Shown one piece after another: positions 5,635-13,209 of a stretch of DNA of 18,102 nt. The first letter of the stretch is position 1; the number at the start of each line of letters is the position of its first letter. Below the pieces are notes generated by a model that was given only the letters and a program-made list of their open reading frames with translations, was not told the DNA's origin and did no database searches. The stretch is taken from the NCBI GenBank assembly GCA_964637485.1, contig CAZWUU010000013.1, positions 1-18,102 of the forward strand. Direction: 5' to 3'. A program made the position numbers and the translations under genes. This stretch comes from C7867-002 sp964637485. Its GTDB lineage: Bacteria > Patescibacteriota > Minisyncoccia > Phycocordibacterales > PALSA-1337.

Positions 5635-6369
5635 CTAAACGAGTCTATCGTATTCAGCGACCAAATCTTTTTCTTGGGCAGAATCCAGAGCCTTCTTAAA
5701 TTTTGCACCCCTTACTCCTTTTACTCTTTTTTCACATTCTTCCCATGATTTGTGAATCTTTACTTCGCCTCCCACCACGCTCACATATGAATATGCTTTA
5801 GTCTTGGAACCTGATTTCTTCTTATTTTTCATAAGAATAGGGTCGTGTGAAACATCCAAAACATCTTCTATATGATAATCGGAAAGGTCTCCATCGAATA
5901 ACTCCATCTTCTTGCCCATGGCAAACGAAGTTGCTATTTCATCGCATCTTTCATTCCCAGCAACTCCTACATGTCCTCCTACATAAATCCACTTTATATG
6001 AGGTAGTCGGCTCAACAATTCATCCAACGAAATCCACAAATCTTTGTTTAGCACTTCTTGCTTTTCCTTTGTCATCCAACCGTTTTTCTTCCAGCCATGT
6101 ATCCACTTTGTTGCTCCATTTATAAGGTAGAAAGAATCTGAATGTAAGGTGATATTACCAATATCTGATTTATCTATTATGAATTCAAGAGCTTTAAATG
6201 CAGCAGTAATTTCCATTCTATTATTGGTCGTCACGGCTTCATAACCTCCAAGTTCGTAAACCTTGTTACCAATAATAACTATTGAACCCCAACCTCCTGG
6301 GCCAGGATTACCTTTTGAGGCACCGTCTGTAAATATTTTTATTTCTCTTGATTCAAGATTTTTTTGCAT
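5635..6369 (-). CDS. rnhA: Ribonuclease HI with C-terminal viroplasmin (hybrid-binding) domain
   Basis: Degrades RNA in RNA-DNA hybrids. The catalytic domain (about 10-150) has all active-site residues: D15 in FTDGASKGNPG, E53 in NNRMEIT, D78 in HSDS, H133 in GGHVG and D143 in NERCDEIA, plus the WIHGWKKNGW handle (89-98). A charged linker (about 150-190) leads to a second domain (about 190-240) with the pattern Y-x-V-x-x-G-x-x-x-x-x-x-x-S-W-E-E-C and G-A-K-F-K-K. This resembles the caulimovirus viroplasmin/RNase H1 hybrid-binding domain, which in eukaryotic RNase H1 is N-terminal. At 244 residues it is longer than E. coli RNase HI (155). The ATG starts one base after the recJ stop, so the two are probably co-translated. 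Confidence 0.95.
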   Translation of the reverse strand: MQKNLESREIKIFTDGASKGNPGPGGWGSIVIIGNKVYELGGYEAVTTNNRMEITAAFKALEFIIDKSDIGNITLHSDSFYLINGATKWIHGWKKNGWMTKEKQEVLNKDLWISLDELLSRLPHIKWIYVGGHVGVAGNERCDEIATSFAMGKKMELFDGDLSDYHIEDVLDVSHDPILMKNKKKSGSKTKAYSYVSVVGGEVKIHKSWEECEKRVKGVRGAKFKKALDSAQEKDLVAEYDRLV

Positions 6370-6370
6370 A

Positions 6371-8095
6371 TCATGAATATATCACATCCTCTATTCGCAA
6401 CCGTATCTCTGGGCGATTGCCAAACATTGATTTTTCTACAGATGCCACGAGATCAAACCTTTTCCCTGCCACCAATGATTCTGCCCAGACTGACTTCGCC
6501 CCAAAAAAAGAAATCGCTTTCAGAGGAGACCCGTTCGCTTTGCCAAACACTATTTCTACATGATCATTGCTTTTGCCGAATTTTCTAACCGTGGATGGCT
6601 TAACGCCTCTGAACAAAAACATTGGTTTTTCATTACCGACTCCGAACGGAGATAATTTTGCCACATCTTGATACAGTTCTTGATTTACATCATCAATATT
6701 TAACTCGTAATCTATATAACACTTTTCCACTTCATCATGAGAAGATCCGGAGTGAGTAGTTGAATAAGAATTGTTCAGATGTTCCGGCAAGTGATGAATG
6801 AGTTCATGCGAAACACCAAAACCGCCAGAATGTTTATGACCTCCAAACTCAGTGAAAACATCCCTGGGAACTCCTCTCATAAGTTCTACTACGTTTGTCG
6901 TTCCTTCAGACCGACACGATCCTTTTATTCCTCCATCACCATCTCTGCCCCACAAAAACACAGGCCGTCTAAATTCTTCGGCGCATGTGTTCGCGGCAAG
7001 TCCCAACAGAGAAGGTCTCCAATCTGGATTACCCAAGACGATGACCGACGGAATATTTTCTCCGTGCCTGGAACGAATATTTTTCTTTACCTCTTTCACA
7101 AGAGAGGCTACAACCCCCTTCCTCTCATTATTTATACTCTCCAGATGTTCTGCCTGTTTCTTGGCTTCTTCGTCATCTTCTGATGTTAGAAACATAAAAG
7201 CATCCATGGGCACGCCCATGCGCGAGGCGGCATTTATTCTCGGTGTTATCATAAAAGCAACATCATCTTCCGTGATATCTTTTTGACTTATTCTCAATTT
7301 TGACAGAAGAAACCGCAGACCTTTTCTTGGACTTTTTCGTAAGACCTGCAAACCATAGTGGGCAAAAACTCGATTTTCACCCACCAAGGGAACCATATCC
7401 GACAAAGTGGCAATACCGACCATATCTAGCAGCCATTTCTCGTGGCCATCTTTCATGCCAAATCTTTCTTTTGACAGTATGCCCTGTATCAATTTGTATG
7501 CCACGCCTGTACCGCAAAGATTTTTGTCCGGATACATACAATCATGGCGCTTGGGGTCTATCACAGCAACGGCCGTAGGTAATTCATGAGGAGGCTCGTG
7601 GTGGTCAGTCACTATCACATCGATGTTCAACTTCTCTGCCAATTCCAAAGCTCCAGAATCGGATATTCCGCAGTCGACAGTTATCATGAGATCCACCTTT
7701 TTTTTCGCCAGATCTCTGACCGCATCATCATTTACACCAAATCCTTCATTGTGCCGGTGTGGAATATATGTCATAACATTTTCATAATTAATCCTTCTGA
7801 AAAAGTCGTGAAACATGGCTGCGCCCGGTATGCCGTCAGCATCGTAGTCAGAATAAATCGCAATTTTTTCCTTATTTCTTATAGCTGTGATAATCCGCGC
7901 AACCGCCACATCCAAATCCTTCATGAGAAATGGGTCATGAGTATCTCTAGCATAATCTGGCCTGATAAATTTTTCTGCCTGTTCCGAGTTCGTAATGCCT
8001 CGGTGAAACAGAATATGCGCGAGCAAATCTGAATAATGAGGGAGTTTGTTCTTTTCGTCCGGTGTAATAGATTTTCTCTTTTCGTATTTAGGCAT
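6371..8095 (-). CDS. recJ: Single-stranded-DNA-specific exonuclease RecJ
   Basis: 5'-3' ssDNA exonuclease of the DHH superfamily used in recombination and repair. With the start chosen here it has 574 residues, typical of RecJ. DHH-domain motifs are D-Y-D-A-D-G (83-88), V-D-C-G (140-143) and D-H-H (164-166), followed by G-T-G-V-A-Y-K-L, the R-I-N-A-A-S-R-M-G motif and the DHHA1 motif G-G-H-K-H-S-G-G-F. A C-terminal OB-type region ends the protein. An in-frame ATG at 8140 would add 15 residues but run into the divergent HIT gene. The ATG at 8095 is preferred because a TATACT -10 ends 7 bases upstream, exactly placed for a leaderless transcript. It is first in the run with rnhA and comEC. Confidence 0.96.
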   Translation of the reverse strand: MPKYEKRKSITPDEKNKLPHYSDLLAHILFHRGITNSEQAEKFIRPDYARDTHDPFLMKDLDVAVARIITAIRNKEKIAIYSDYDADGIPGAAMFHDFFRRINYENVMTYIPHRHNEGFGVNDDAVRDLAKKKVDLMITVDCGISDSGALELAEKLNIDVIVTDHHEPPHELPTAVAVIDPKRHDCMYPDKNLCGTGVAYKLIQGILSKERFGMKDGHEKWLLDMVGIATLSDMVPLVGENRVFAHYGLQVLRKSPRKGLRFLLSKLRISQKDITEDDVAFMITPRINAASRMGVPMDAFMFLTSEDDEEAKKQAEHLESINNERKGVVASLVKEVKKNIRSRHGENIPSVIVLGNPDWRPSLLGLAANTCAEEFRRPVFLWGRDGDGGIKGSCRSEGTTNVVELMRGVPRDVFTEFGGHKHSGGFGVSHELIHHLPEHLNNSYSTTHSGSSHDEVEKCYIDYELNIDDVNQELYQDVAKLSPFGVGNEKPMFLFRGVKPSTVRKFGKSNDHVEIVFGKANGSPLKAISFFGAKSVWAESLVAGKRFDLVASVEKSMFGNRPEIRLRIEDVIYS

Positions 8096-8102
8096 ACATC
8101 GA

Positions 8103-8115
8103 AGTATAATATAAT
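8103..8115. promoter_or_regulatory. Overlapping divergent -10 elements (recJ / HIT)
   Basis: Minus strand TATACT (complement of 8103-8108) is 7 bases from the recJ ATG. Plus strand TATAAT occurs twice, at 8105-8110 and 8110-8115, the latter 11 bases from the HIT ATG. The whole gap between the two start codons is 31 bases, so the two promoters share bases and both mRNAs would have almost no leader. Confidence 0.55.
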
Positions 8116-8126
8116 ACGAATCATAT

Positions 8127-8501
8127 ATGACAGATTGCATATTTTGTAAAATCGTTTCAAAAGAAATACCAGCTCATATTGTCTACGAAGATGAAAATTT
8201 TATGGCTTTTTTGGACATACGACCCATATCAGTCGGACACACACTGGTAATTCCCAAAGAACATTATCGCTGGGTTTGGGATGTTAAGAATATTGGTGAG
8301 TATTTCGAAATCGTTCGAAGGATAGCGCAGGCACAAAGAAAAGCATTCGGCTCAGAGCAAATCATCAGCAAAATCGTCGGGGAGGAAGTTCCACACGCCC
8401 ATGTTTGGATATACCCGGGCACCGATGCAAAGGGAGATAAGAATGATTTTGCATCAAACCGGGATTGTCTTGCATTGTTTATACAAGATTCATTCAAATA
8501 A
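8127..8501 (+). CDS. HIT-family nucleotide-binding protein with H-A-H-V-W motif
   Basis: Histidine-triad protein, 124 residues, of the Hint/Fhit superfamily that hydrolyses or transfers nucleoside monophosphates. The N-terminus D-C-I-F-C-K-I (residues 3-9) carries the CxxC half of the zinc site common in bacterial HIT proteins. The central block P-I-S-V-G-H-T-L-V-I-P-K is typical. The triad reads P-H90-A-H92-V-W94 instead of H-x-H-x-H. The central histidine, the nucleophile in the family, is present, but the third is tryptophan. Substrate unknown. It is divergent from recJ and converges with pgk, leaving only 14 bases between the stops and no visible terminator. Confidence 0.92.
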   Translation: MTDCIFCKIVSKEIPAHIVYEDENFMAFLDIRPISVGHTLVIPKEHYRWVWDVKNIGEYFEIVRRIAQAQRKAFGSEQIISKIVGEEVPHAHVWIYPGTDAKGDKNDFASNRDCLALFIQDSFK

Positions 8502-8515
8502 TATAACCGGAATAA

Positions 8516-9637
8516 CTATTTTATAGCTTCGAGACCCGGCAAAGTTCCTTTGGCCAAAAAATCTAGCATCGCACCTCCTGCCGTCGATATAAAAGTGTAA
8601 TGCTCCTGTATACCCAAAGCTGAAATGGAGGCAACCGTATCACCTCCCCCGACTATTGTCGTTGCACCACGCAGTGTCGCTTCTCCTATCATCTTTGCCA
8701 ATTCCAGAGTCGGACCTCTATAACCATCTTCATAGAGACCCAGAGGTCCATTCCATAGAATAAAATTGGCGGTACTGATTTTTTCTTTGAGTAGAATCGT
8801 AGTCGCTGGACCGGCATCCATTATCTTATCGTTTTTTCCTAAACCATCTGGAGTCTTTGCAGTGCCATCCTGAACAACCACATCGACAGGTATGAAAACC
8901 TTGGGATTCACGGCATATTCATGACAATTGATCTTGGCTGTTGAAAATGTCGACTGGCCTATTTCCAATCCCATGCACTTGTAGAAATCATTCGCAAGCG
9001 CTCCACCCACAAATACTGAATCGGCAATTTTTATAAATTTCTTTAGCAATGGAACCTTAGTCTCAAATTTTGCTCCACCCAATATGAATAAGAAGGGATG
9101 GTTGGGTGAAAATGCTTTTGAGAGATTGTCGATTTCATTTCTAACTTGAAATCCCACGTATCCCGGAATGTGCTTAGGCACTCCTACTATTGAAGCATGT
9201 TCTCTGTGACAGACCGGAAATGCATCGTTTACATATATTTCGGCCATACCCGCTAATTCTTTTGCAAATTTTCGATCATTTTTCTTCTCGCCTTCATGGT
9301 GCCTCAAATTCTCTAGAAGAACACACTCACCCGCACCGAGTTTATTGTCGATATAATCCCGCACCGTGCCATAATCCTCAATAAAATGTATACCCCCAAT
9401 GATCTTGTTCAATACTTCAGCCACAGGCTTTAGGCTAGATTCCTCTCCGGAATTGACCTCCAAATGACTCACGATGATAACCTTGGCCTCGTGCTCTCTC
9501 AGATAACGTAAAGTCGGCAAAGCCGCTCTTATCCGATAATCATCTACAACCATGCCGTTTTTAATAGGCACATTGAAGTCTGCTCGGAGCAAAACTTTTA
9601 CACCACGCAAATTTTCGATTTGTTCAATAGTTCTCAT
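8516..9637 (-). CDS. pgk: Phosphoglycerate kinase
   Basis: Transfers phosphate from 1,3-bisphosphoglycerate to ADP in lower glycolysis; cytoplasmic. 373 residues, somewhat shorter than the usual 390-400. Recognisable motifs are R-A-D-F-N-V-P (18-24), D-Y-R-I-R (33-37), S-H-L (57-59), E-N-L-R (109-112), H-R-E-H-A-S (144-149), G-G-A-K (187-190), W-N-G-P-L-G and G-G-G-D-T near the C-terminus. The common S-H-L-G-R-P is S-H-L-E-V-N here, so the arginine that helps bind 3-phosphoglycerate is missing at its usual place. I start at ATG 9637; a TTG one codon earlier is unnecessary. The ATG overlaps the tpiA stop in TGATG, indicating translational coupling. Confidence 0.97.
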   Translation of the reverse strand: MRTIEQIENLRGVKVLLRADFNVPIKNGMVVDDYRIRAALPTLRYLREHEAKVIIVSHLEVNSGEESSLKPVAEVLNKIIGGIHFIEDYGTVRDYIDNKLGAGECVLLENLRHHEGEKKNDRKFAKELAGMAEIYVNDAFPVCHREHASIVGVPKHIPGYVGFQVRNEIDNLSKAFSPNHPFLFILGGAKFETKVPLLKKFIKIADSVFVGGALANDFYKCMGLEIGQSTFSTAKINCHEYAVNPKVFIPVDVVVQDGTAKTPDGLGKNDKIMDAGPATTILLKEKISTANFILWNGPLGLYEDGYRGPTLELAKMIGEATLRGATTIVGGGDTVASISALGIQEHYTFISTAGGAMLDFLAKGTLPGLEAIK

Positions 9638-10401
9638 CAATTAACCGCATCTACTGCTTTTAATAGTTCTCGAAAACCCGGCATATTCACACTTTCTCTG
9701 CCGACCAATAGTCCGTCAACTTTTCCCAACTTAATAATTTCGCCTGCATTCCTAAAATTCACCGAACCGCCATATATAATTTTGATTTTCATACCAGTCT
9801 CTTGATCGAAGATATCTGACATAACCTTTCTTATAAAAATAGACATTTCGTATACCTGTTCTGGAACCATAGATTCTTTTGCCCCAATCGCCCAAACAGG
9901 CTCATAGGCTATAATTATTCTTTTGGCAGAATCATGGCTCATATCGGCAAACGTTTCTTTTATTTGATTCTTCAAAAAATCGAGATGCGCGCCATTTTCA
10001 TCATGAGTTTTCTCGCCGACACAGACGATTGCTGTCATGCCTGATTCGATAACTCTTTTCATCCTCCTGTTTACTTTTTCATTCGTATCTCCAGCTGTCC
10101 TTTCCTCGGAATGACCGACAATCACATACCCCACACCCATACTCGCCAACATTTTTGCGCTGACCTCGCCTGTATGAGGTCCCTCCTCATCAAAAGAGCA
10201 AGTCTGCGCACCTATATGAAAATTAGAAATTCTGACCCTTGAGTCTAGTGCGTGAATGAAAACATGAGGAGGGCAAGCCACGACATCGATGTTTCTTAAG
10301 TTCTTAGTTGCAGAACGCGTCTTGCCCCCGATACTCTTTGCTTCATCCCAGGTTTTAGGATTCATTTTCCAATTGCCGATTATCAATTTTTTGCTGGACA
10401 T
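9637..10401 (-). CDS. tpiA: Triosephosphate isomerase
   Basis: Interconverts dihydroxyacetone phosphate and glyceraldehyde 3-phosphate. 254 residues, a full TIM barrel. Catalytic residues are K12 in N-W-K-M-N, H97 in V-G-H-S-E-E-R and E167 in A-Y-E-P-V-W-A-I-G. The phosphate-binding Y-G-G-S-V lies in the C-terminal third. The usual G-H-S-E-R-R is G-H-S-E-E-R. It is the first gene of a tpiA-pgk unit, with the stop overlapping the pgk start by one base. An extended -10 (TGATAGAAT on the minus strand, 10411-10419) lies 9 bases before the ATG, so the leader would be only a few bases. No Shine-Dalgarno sequence is seen. Confidence 0.97.
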   Translation of the reverse strand: MSSKKLIIGNWKMNPKTWDEAKSIGGKTRSATKNLRNIDVVACPPHVFIHALDSRVRISNFHIGAQTCSFDEEGPHTGEVSAKMLASMGVGYVIVGHSEERTAGDTNEKVNRRMKRVIESGMTAIVCVGEKTHDENGAHLDFLKNQIKETFADMSHDSAKRIIIAYEPVWAIGAKESMVPEQVYEMSIFIRKVMSDIFDQETGMKIKIIYGGSVNFRNAGEIIKLGKVDGLLVGRESVNMPGFRELLKAVDAVN

Positions 10402-10410
10402 AGTTGAATT

Positions 10411-10419
10411 ATTCTATCA
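10411..10419 (-). promoter_or_regulatory. Extended -10 promoter of tpiA-pgk
   Basis: Minus strand TGA-TAGAAT: a TGN extension plus a 5/6 match to TATAAT. The ATG follows after 9 bases, predicting a leader of about 3 nt. It overlaps the inverted repeat at 10415-10430. Confidence 0.6.
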
Positions 10420-10430
10420 CGTTTGTGATA
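10415..10430. repeat. Perfect inverted repeat between two divergent promoters
   Basis: TATCAC-GTTT-GTGATA is a perfect 6+6 inverted repeat with a 4-base spacer. Each half overlaps the 5' part of one of the two divergent extended -10 elements. It is either an operator for a dimeric regulator or a by-product of two back-to-back TGN extended -10 elements; the sequence alone does not decide. Confidence 0.6.
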
Positions 10431-10434
10431 AAAT
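10426..10434 (+). promoter_or_regulatory. Extended -10 promoter of the pilin gene cluster
   Basis: Plus strand TGA-TAAAAT: a TGN extension plus a 5/6 match to TATAAT. The ATG at 10441 begins 6 bases later, so transcription would start at or beside the start codon and give a leaderless mRNA. Confidence 0.6.
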
Positions 10435-10440
10435 CATTTC

Positions 10441-10914
10441 ATGTACCATAATCAACGGTTTGTTCGCGGATTCAGTTTTGTTGAAGTATCAATCGCCCTA
10501 CTCATCCTTCTGATCCTTGGAGCATTGGGTATAAACGCATTTTTGAATGCAAAAACCACCAAAAACCTCGAGATCATAAGCACCGGACTTGTGTTTACAC
10601 TAAACCAAGCCAGATCGGACGCTCTGGCCGGCAAGAATTCATCCGCATACGGAGTACACATAGCCAGCACCTCCTATTCATATTTTGCTGGAGGAACATA
10701 CAACCCTTCGGCGTCGGATAATAGAATAAACAATATTCCTTCAGGCTGGAGACTGTCTACGTCCACCTCAAATGGAGAATCTCAATTTGTTTTTAGAAGA
10801 TTGTCGGGCAATTCTACTGCGTCCGGCACTGTATCAGTAATATATCTGGCCAATCCAACCAAAAAAATTGACATCATTGTGGAACAAAACGGCAATATAA
10901 GTGTGGTAAAATAA
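10441..10914 (+). CDS. Type IV pilin-like / pseudopilin protein (first of cluster)
   Basis: Prepilin, 157 residues. A short basic leader ends in R-G10, followed by the processed N-terminus F-S-F-V-E (11-15) with the diagnostic Glu at +5, then a single hydrophobic helix (about 16-33). The rest is a small Ser/Thr/Gly-rich globular domain of GspH/FimT-like size. After cleavage by a prepilin peptidase it would insert in the membrane and join a pilus or pseudopilus. It is the first of four same-strand genes (6, -20 and 4 bases apart). The peptidase itself is not in the window. Exact subunit role (core or minor) cannot be assigned. Confidence 0.88.
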   Translation: MYHNQRFVRGFSFVEVSIALLILLILGALGINAFLNAKTTKNLEIISTGLVFTLNQARSDALAGKNSSAYGVHIASTSYSYFAGGTYNPSASDNRINNIPSGWRLSTSTSNGESQFVFRRLSGNSTASGTVSVIYLANPTKKIDIIVEQNGNISVVK

Positions 10915-10920
10915 GAGCAC

Positions 10921-11412
10921 ATGAAGTTCTCTTCTTTCTGGCTAAGGAAAGGCATAAGCGTTGTTGAAATCATTATAGGTGCGGCAATTTTGACCGTTGT
11001 CGTCACTGGAGTCGCGTCGGCTTGGCAATATTACATAAAGCTATCAGGTGAAGCTACGAGAATATCGCAAGCGCTATTACTCACCGAAGAAGGAGCTGAG
11101 GCCTTGCAACATTTGCGTGATACGAGCTGGTCTGAAAAGATTGCCCCTCTAGCTTTTGAAACGGAATATTTTTTGGTCTGGGATGGTAATAATTACATCA
11201 CCACGACTACACCGACCATCATAAATGGTTCTTATCACCGATCCATCTTATTATCTACAGTAAAAAGAGATGCCATAACAGCAAATATTTCTAGTGTTGG
11301 AGATGTCGATACGGGCACCAGAATGGTAACTATGAAGATATATCCTAGTTCTTGCTGTATGGAACCAATATTAATTTCACAATTGCTCATACATGATGAA
11401 TTCGATAACTAA
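10921..11412 (+). CDS. Type IV pilin-like protein (second of cluster)
   Basis: 163 residues with a prepilin N-terminus: basic leader ending in R-K-G11, then I-S-V-V-E (12-16) with Glu at +5, and a hydrophobic helix to about residue 35. The first mature residue is Ile instead of the commoner Phe. The C-terminal region is a small, polar globular domain with adjacent cysteines (S-S-C-C-M, around residue 144), similar in size to GspI/PilV-type minor pilins. It begins 6 bases after the preceding stop, and its last 20 bases overlap the next gene in another frame, so translation is probably coupled. Confidence 0.85.
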   Translation: MKFSSFWLRKGISVVEIIIGAAILTVVVTGVASAWQYYIKLSGEATRISQALLLTEEGAEALQHLRDTSWSEKIAPLAFETEYFLVWDGNNYITTTTPTIINGSYHRSILLSTVKRDAITANISSVGDVDTGTRMVTMKIYPSSCCMEPILISQLLIHDEFDN

Positions 11413-11911
11413 AAAAAGTGGTTTTACATTATTAGAGACGCTCATATATGCGGCCGGCCTTCTGATTCTATTGTCTGGAATGGTTGCAATGGTGGTATTT
11501 CTCTATGGGTGGTATAGAGATGCCACCATGCCCACAAGAGTCGATCAGGTTGGTATCATTCTAATGAATAAAATGGGAAATGACATCAGAGGCTCGAATG
11601 TAGTCAATGACGGAAATAGCGTATTTAATGTTCAGAACGGTGCCATATCAACAACTGCTACGTATGGAAATGTATCAACAACAACCAGATATTATTTGGA
11701 TGGAACTGCCATAAAAAGCCGTGTTAATAGTGGAACCGTGCAAACAGAGACTCCATCGGACGTTAAAGTGACAGGCTTTTTCGTTAAAAAACTTGTAACT
11801 CAAGCCTCTATAGGCATAAAGATCCAACTGTTGCTCGAGTACAAAACAAAAACAGAGACCACTACTAGAGTATACGATAATTTTATTGTCTTGAGACAAT
11901 CATACAACTAA
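11393..11911 (+). CDS. Type IV pilin-like protein (third of cluster, GspJ/PilW-like)
   Basis: 172 residues. Leader ends in K-S-G10, mature N-terminus F-T-L-L-E (11-15), the most canonical prepilin signature of the set, then a hydrophobic helix to about residue 36. The C-terminal part is Thr-rich beta-type sequence ending near N-F-I-V-L-R. Length and order suggest a GspJ/PilW-class minor pilin, by analogy only. Two consecutive ATG codons (11393 and 11396) are both possible starts; either lies inside the end of the previous gene. The following gene starts 4 bases after the stop. Confidence 0.87.
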   Translation: MMNSITKKSGFTLLETLIYAAGLLILLSGMVAMVVFLYGWYRDATMPTRVDQVGIILMNKMGNDIRGSNVVNDGNSVFNVQNGAISTTATYGNVSTTTRYYLDGTAIKSRVNSGTVQTETPSDVKVTGFFVKKLVTQASIGIKIQLLLEYKTKTETTTRVYDNFIVLRQSYN

Positions 11912-11915
11912 ATCG

Positions 11916-13196
11916 ATGTCATTACGTTCAAATAATAATCGAGGGTATGTGATCATAATATTAACGATTCTCTTTGCTTCAATCGGTCTCGTCGTGGTTT
12001 TAGGAGGAGCAACCCCCGTGATTACACATTACGCCTCCATCAAAGGAAGTTCGTATTCCAAGCAATCAATATTAGTGGCAAACAGCGCCTTGAATGAGGC
12101 GGTATATAGATTGAAAACTGGTAAAAATTTACCGAACTCCCTCACGCTTACTCTAGATACCGGGTCTGCAACTGTGAATACAACAGCGACACCTCAGGGC
12201 AAGAGAATTATTGTAGAAGGAAATAAAAACAATTATAGAAGAACATTACTCACAGAATTTATATTTGGCACAGGGGTCTCATTCCACTATGGCGTACAAG
12301 CTGGTCAGGGCGGTTTCATCATGCAGAACAGTTCCAGTGTTCTCGGTAACATATATTCGAATGGATCGATAGTCGGATCCGGAAACTGGGTCTATGGAGA
12401 TGTCATTTCTGCAGGTCCTACAGGCCTCTTAGACGGAATCCGAGCAACAGGCACAGCGTTTGCTCACACTATCAGAAATTCTACGATAAATAAGGATGCT
12501 TATTACACAACCATTACAAATTCAACCGTTCACGGCATCAGCCACCCCAATAGTCCCGACCAACCTACAGTACCCATGCCCATATCTGATGAAATGATAG
12601 AAGGATGGAAAACGTGGGCTGAAGATACTGGCTCTGTTGAGTGCACCAATGGCAAATATTCGATAACAAGTACCATGACCATAGGGCCAATAAAAGTGCC
12701 ATGTAACCTTGAAATAAAAGGCAATAATATAGTCGTCACAATAGATGGGCCCATTTGGGTCACTGGTAACATCACGACACAAAACGGACCGATTCTCAAA
12801 GCATCAGAGACATTAGGTGTTCACAGTGTTCCCATCATTGCCGACAATCCTGCCGACAGAACAGGTAGCAGTATCATCACGCTCGGTCAAAGCACTCAAT
12901 TTCAAATCGCAGGTGCGGGAGGAAAGTTCATATTCCTGATTTCCCAGAACAACGCGGCAGAATTGGGTATGGACATCAATGCAATAGACATAGGTCAATC
13001 GGCAGGAGCACTCGTTGCCTATGCCGGACATGGTCAAGTAACTCTGGGACAAAGCGTTAATATAAAGGAAGTTACAGCATATAAGATAAAACTCCAAAAT
13101 ACGGCACAAGTGAGATACGACTCCGGACTTCCTAGCGTTCTATTCGAGTCAGGCCCTGGCGGAGGTTATACCCTTTCGCGATGGTCAGAAATATAA
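11916..13196 (+). CDS. PilX-like pilus-associated protein with repetitive beta-rich domain
   Basis: 426 residues. The N-terminus has a positively charged stretch, R-G10, and a hydrophobic helix (about 11-30), but lacks the Glu at +5 and a proper prepilin cleavage motif, as in PilX-type proteins. The remaining roughly 380 residues are Gly/Ser/Asn/Thr-rich with recurring short strands of the type G-N-I-x-S-N-G-S-I-V and G-x-I-W-V-T-G-N-I, suggesting a beta-helix or similar exported fold. Two cysteines (243 and 263) could form a disulfide. It closes the pilin cluster; three prepilins plus a large PilX-like protein resemble a minor-pilin tip or priming complex. Whether it is an adhesin is speculation. 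It converges with pilC, with 13 bases between stops. Confidence 0.75.
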   Translation: MSLRSNNNRGYVIIILTILFASIGLVVVLGGATPVITHYASIKGSSYSKQSILVANSALNEAVYRLKTGKNLPNSLTLTLDTGSATVNTTATPQGKRIIVEGNKNNYRRTLLTEFIFGTGVSFHYGVQAGQGGFIMQNSSSVLGNIYSNGSIVGSGNWVYGDVISAGPTGLLDGIRATGTAFAHTIRNSTINKDAYYTTITNSTVHGISHPNSPDQPTVPMPISDEMIEGWKTWAEDTGSVECTNGKYSITSTMTIGPIKVPCNLEIKGNNIVVTIDGPIWVTGNITTQNGPILKASETLGVHSVPIIADNPADRTGSSIITLGQSTQFQIAGAGGKFIFLISQNNAAELGMDINAIDIGQSAGALVAYAGHGQVTLGQSVNIKEVTAYKIKLQNTAQVRYDSGLPSVLFESGPGGGYTLSRWSEI

Positions 13197-13209
13197 AATA
13201 TTCAGAAAT

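Noticed and set aside
8096..8140. N-terminal extension of recJ by 15 residues
   Set aside because: It would overlap the start of the divergent HIT gene and both promoters; the ATG at 8095 matches a leaderless start.
11916..13196. Possible fourth true prepilin
   Set aside because: The N-terminal hydrophobic stretch has no Glu at +5 and no canonical G/F-T-L-x-E site, so it is called PilX-like instead.
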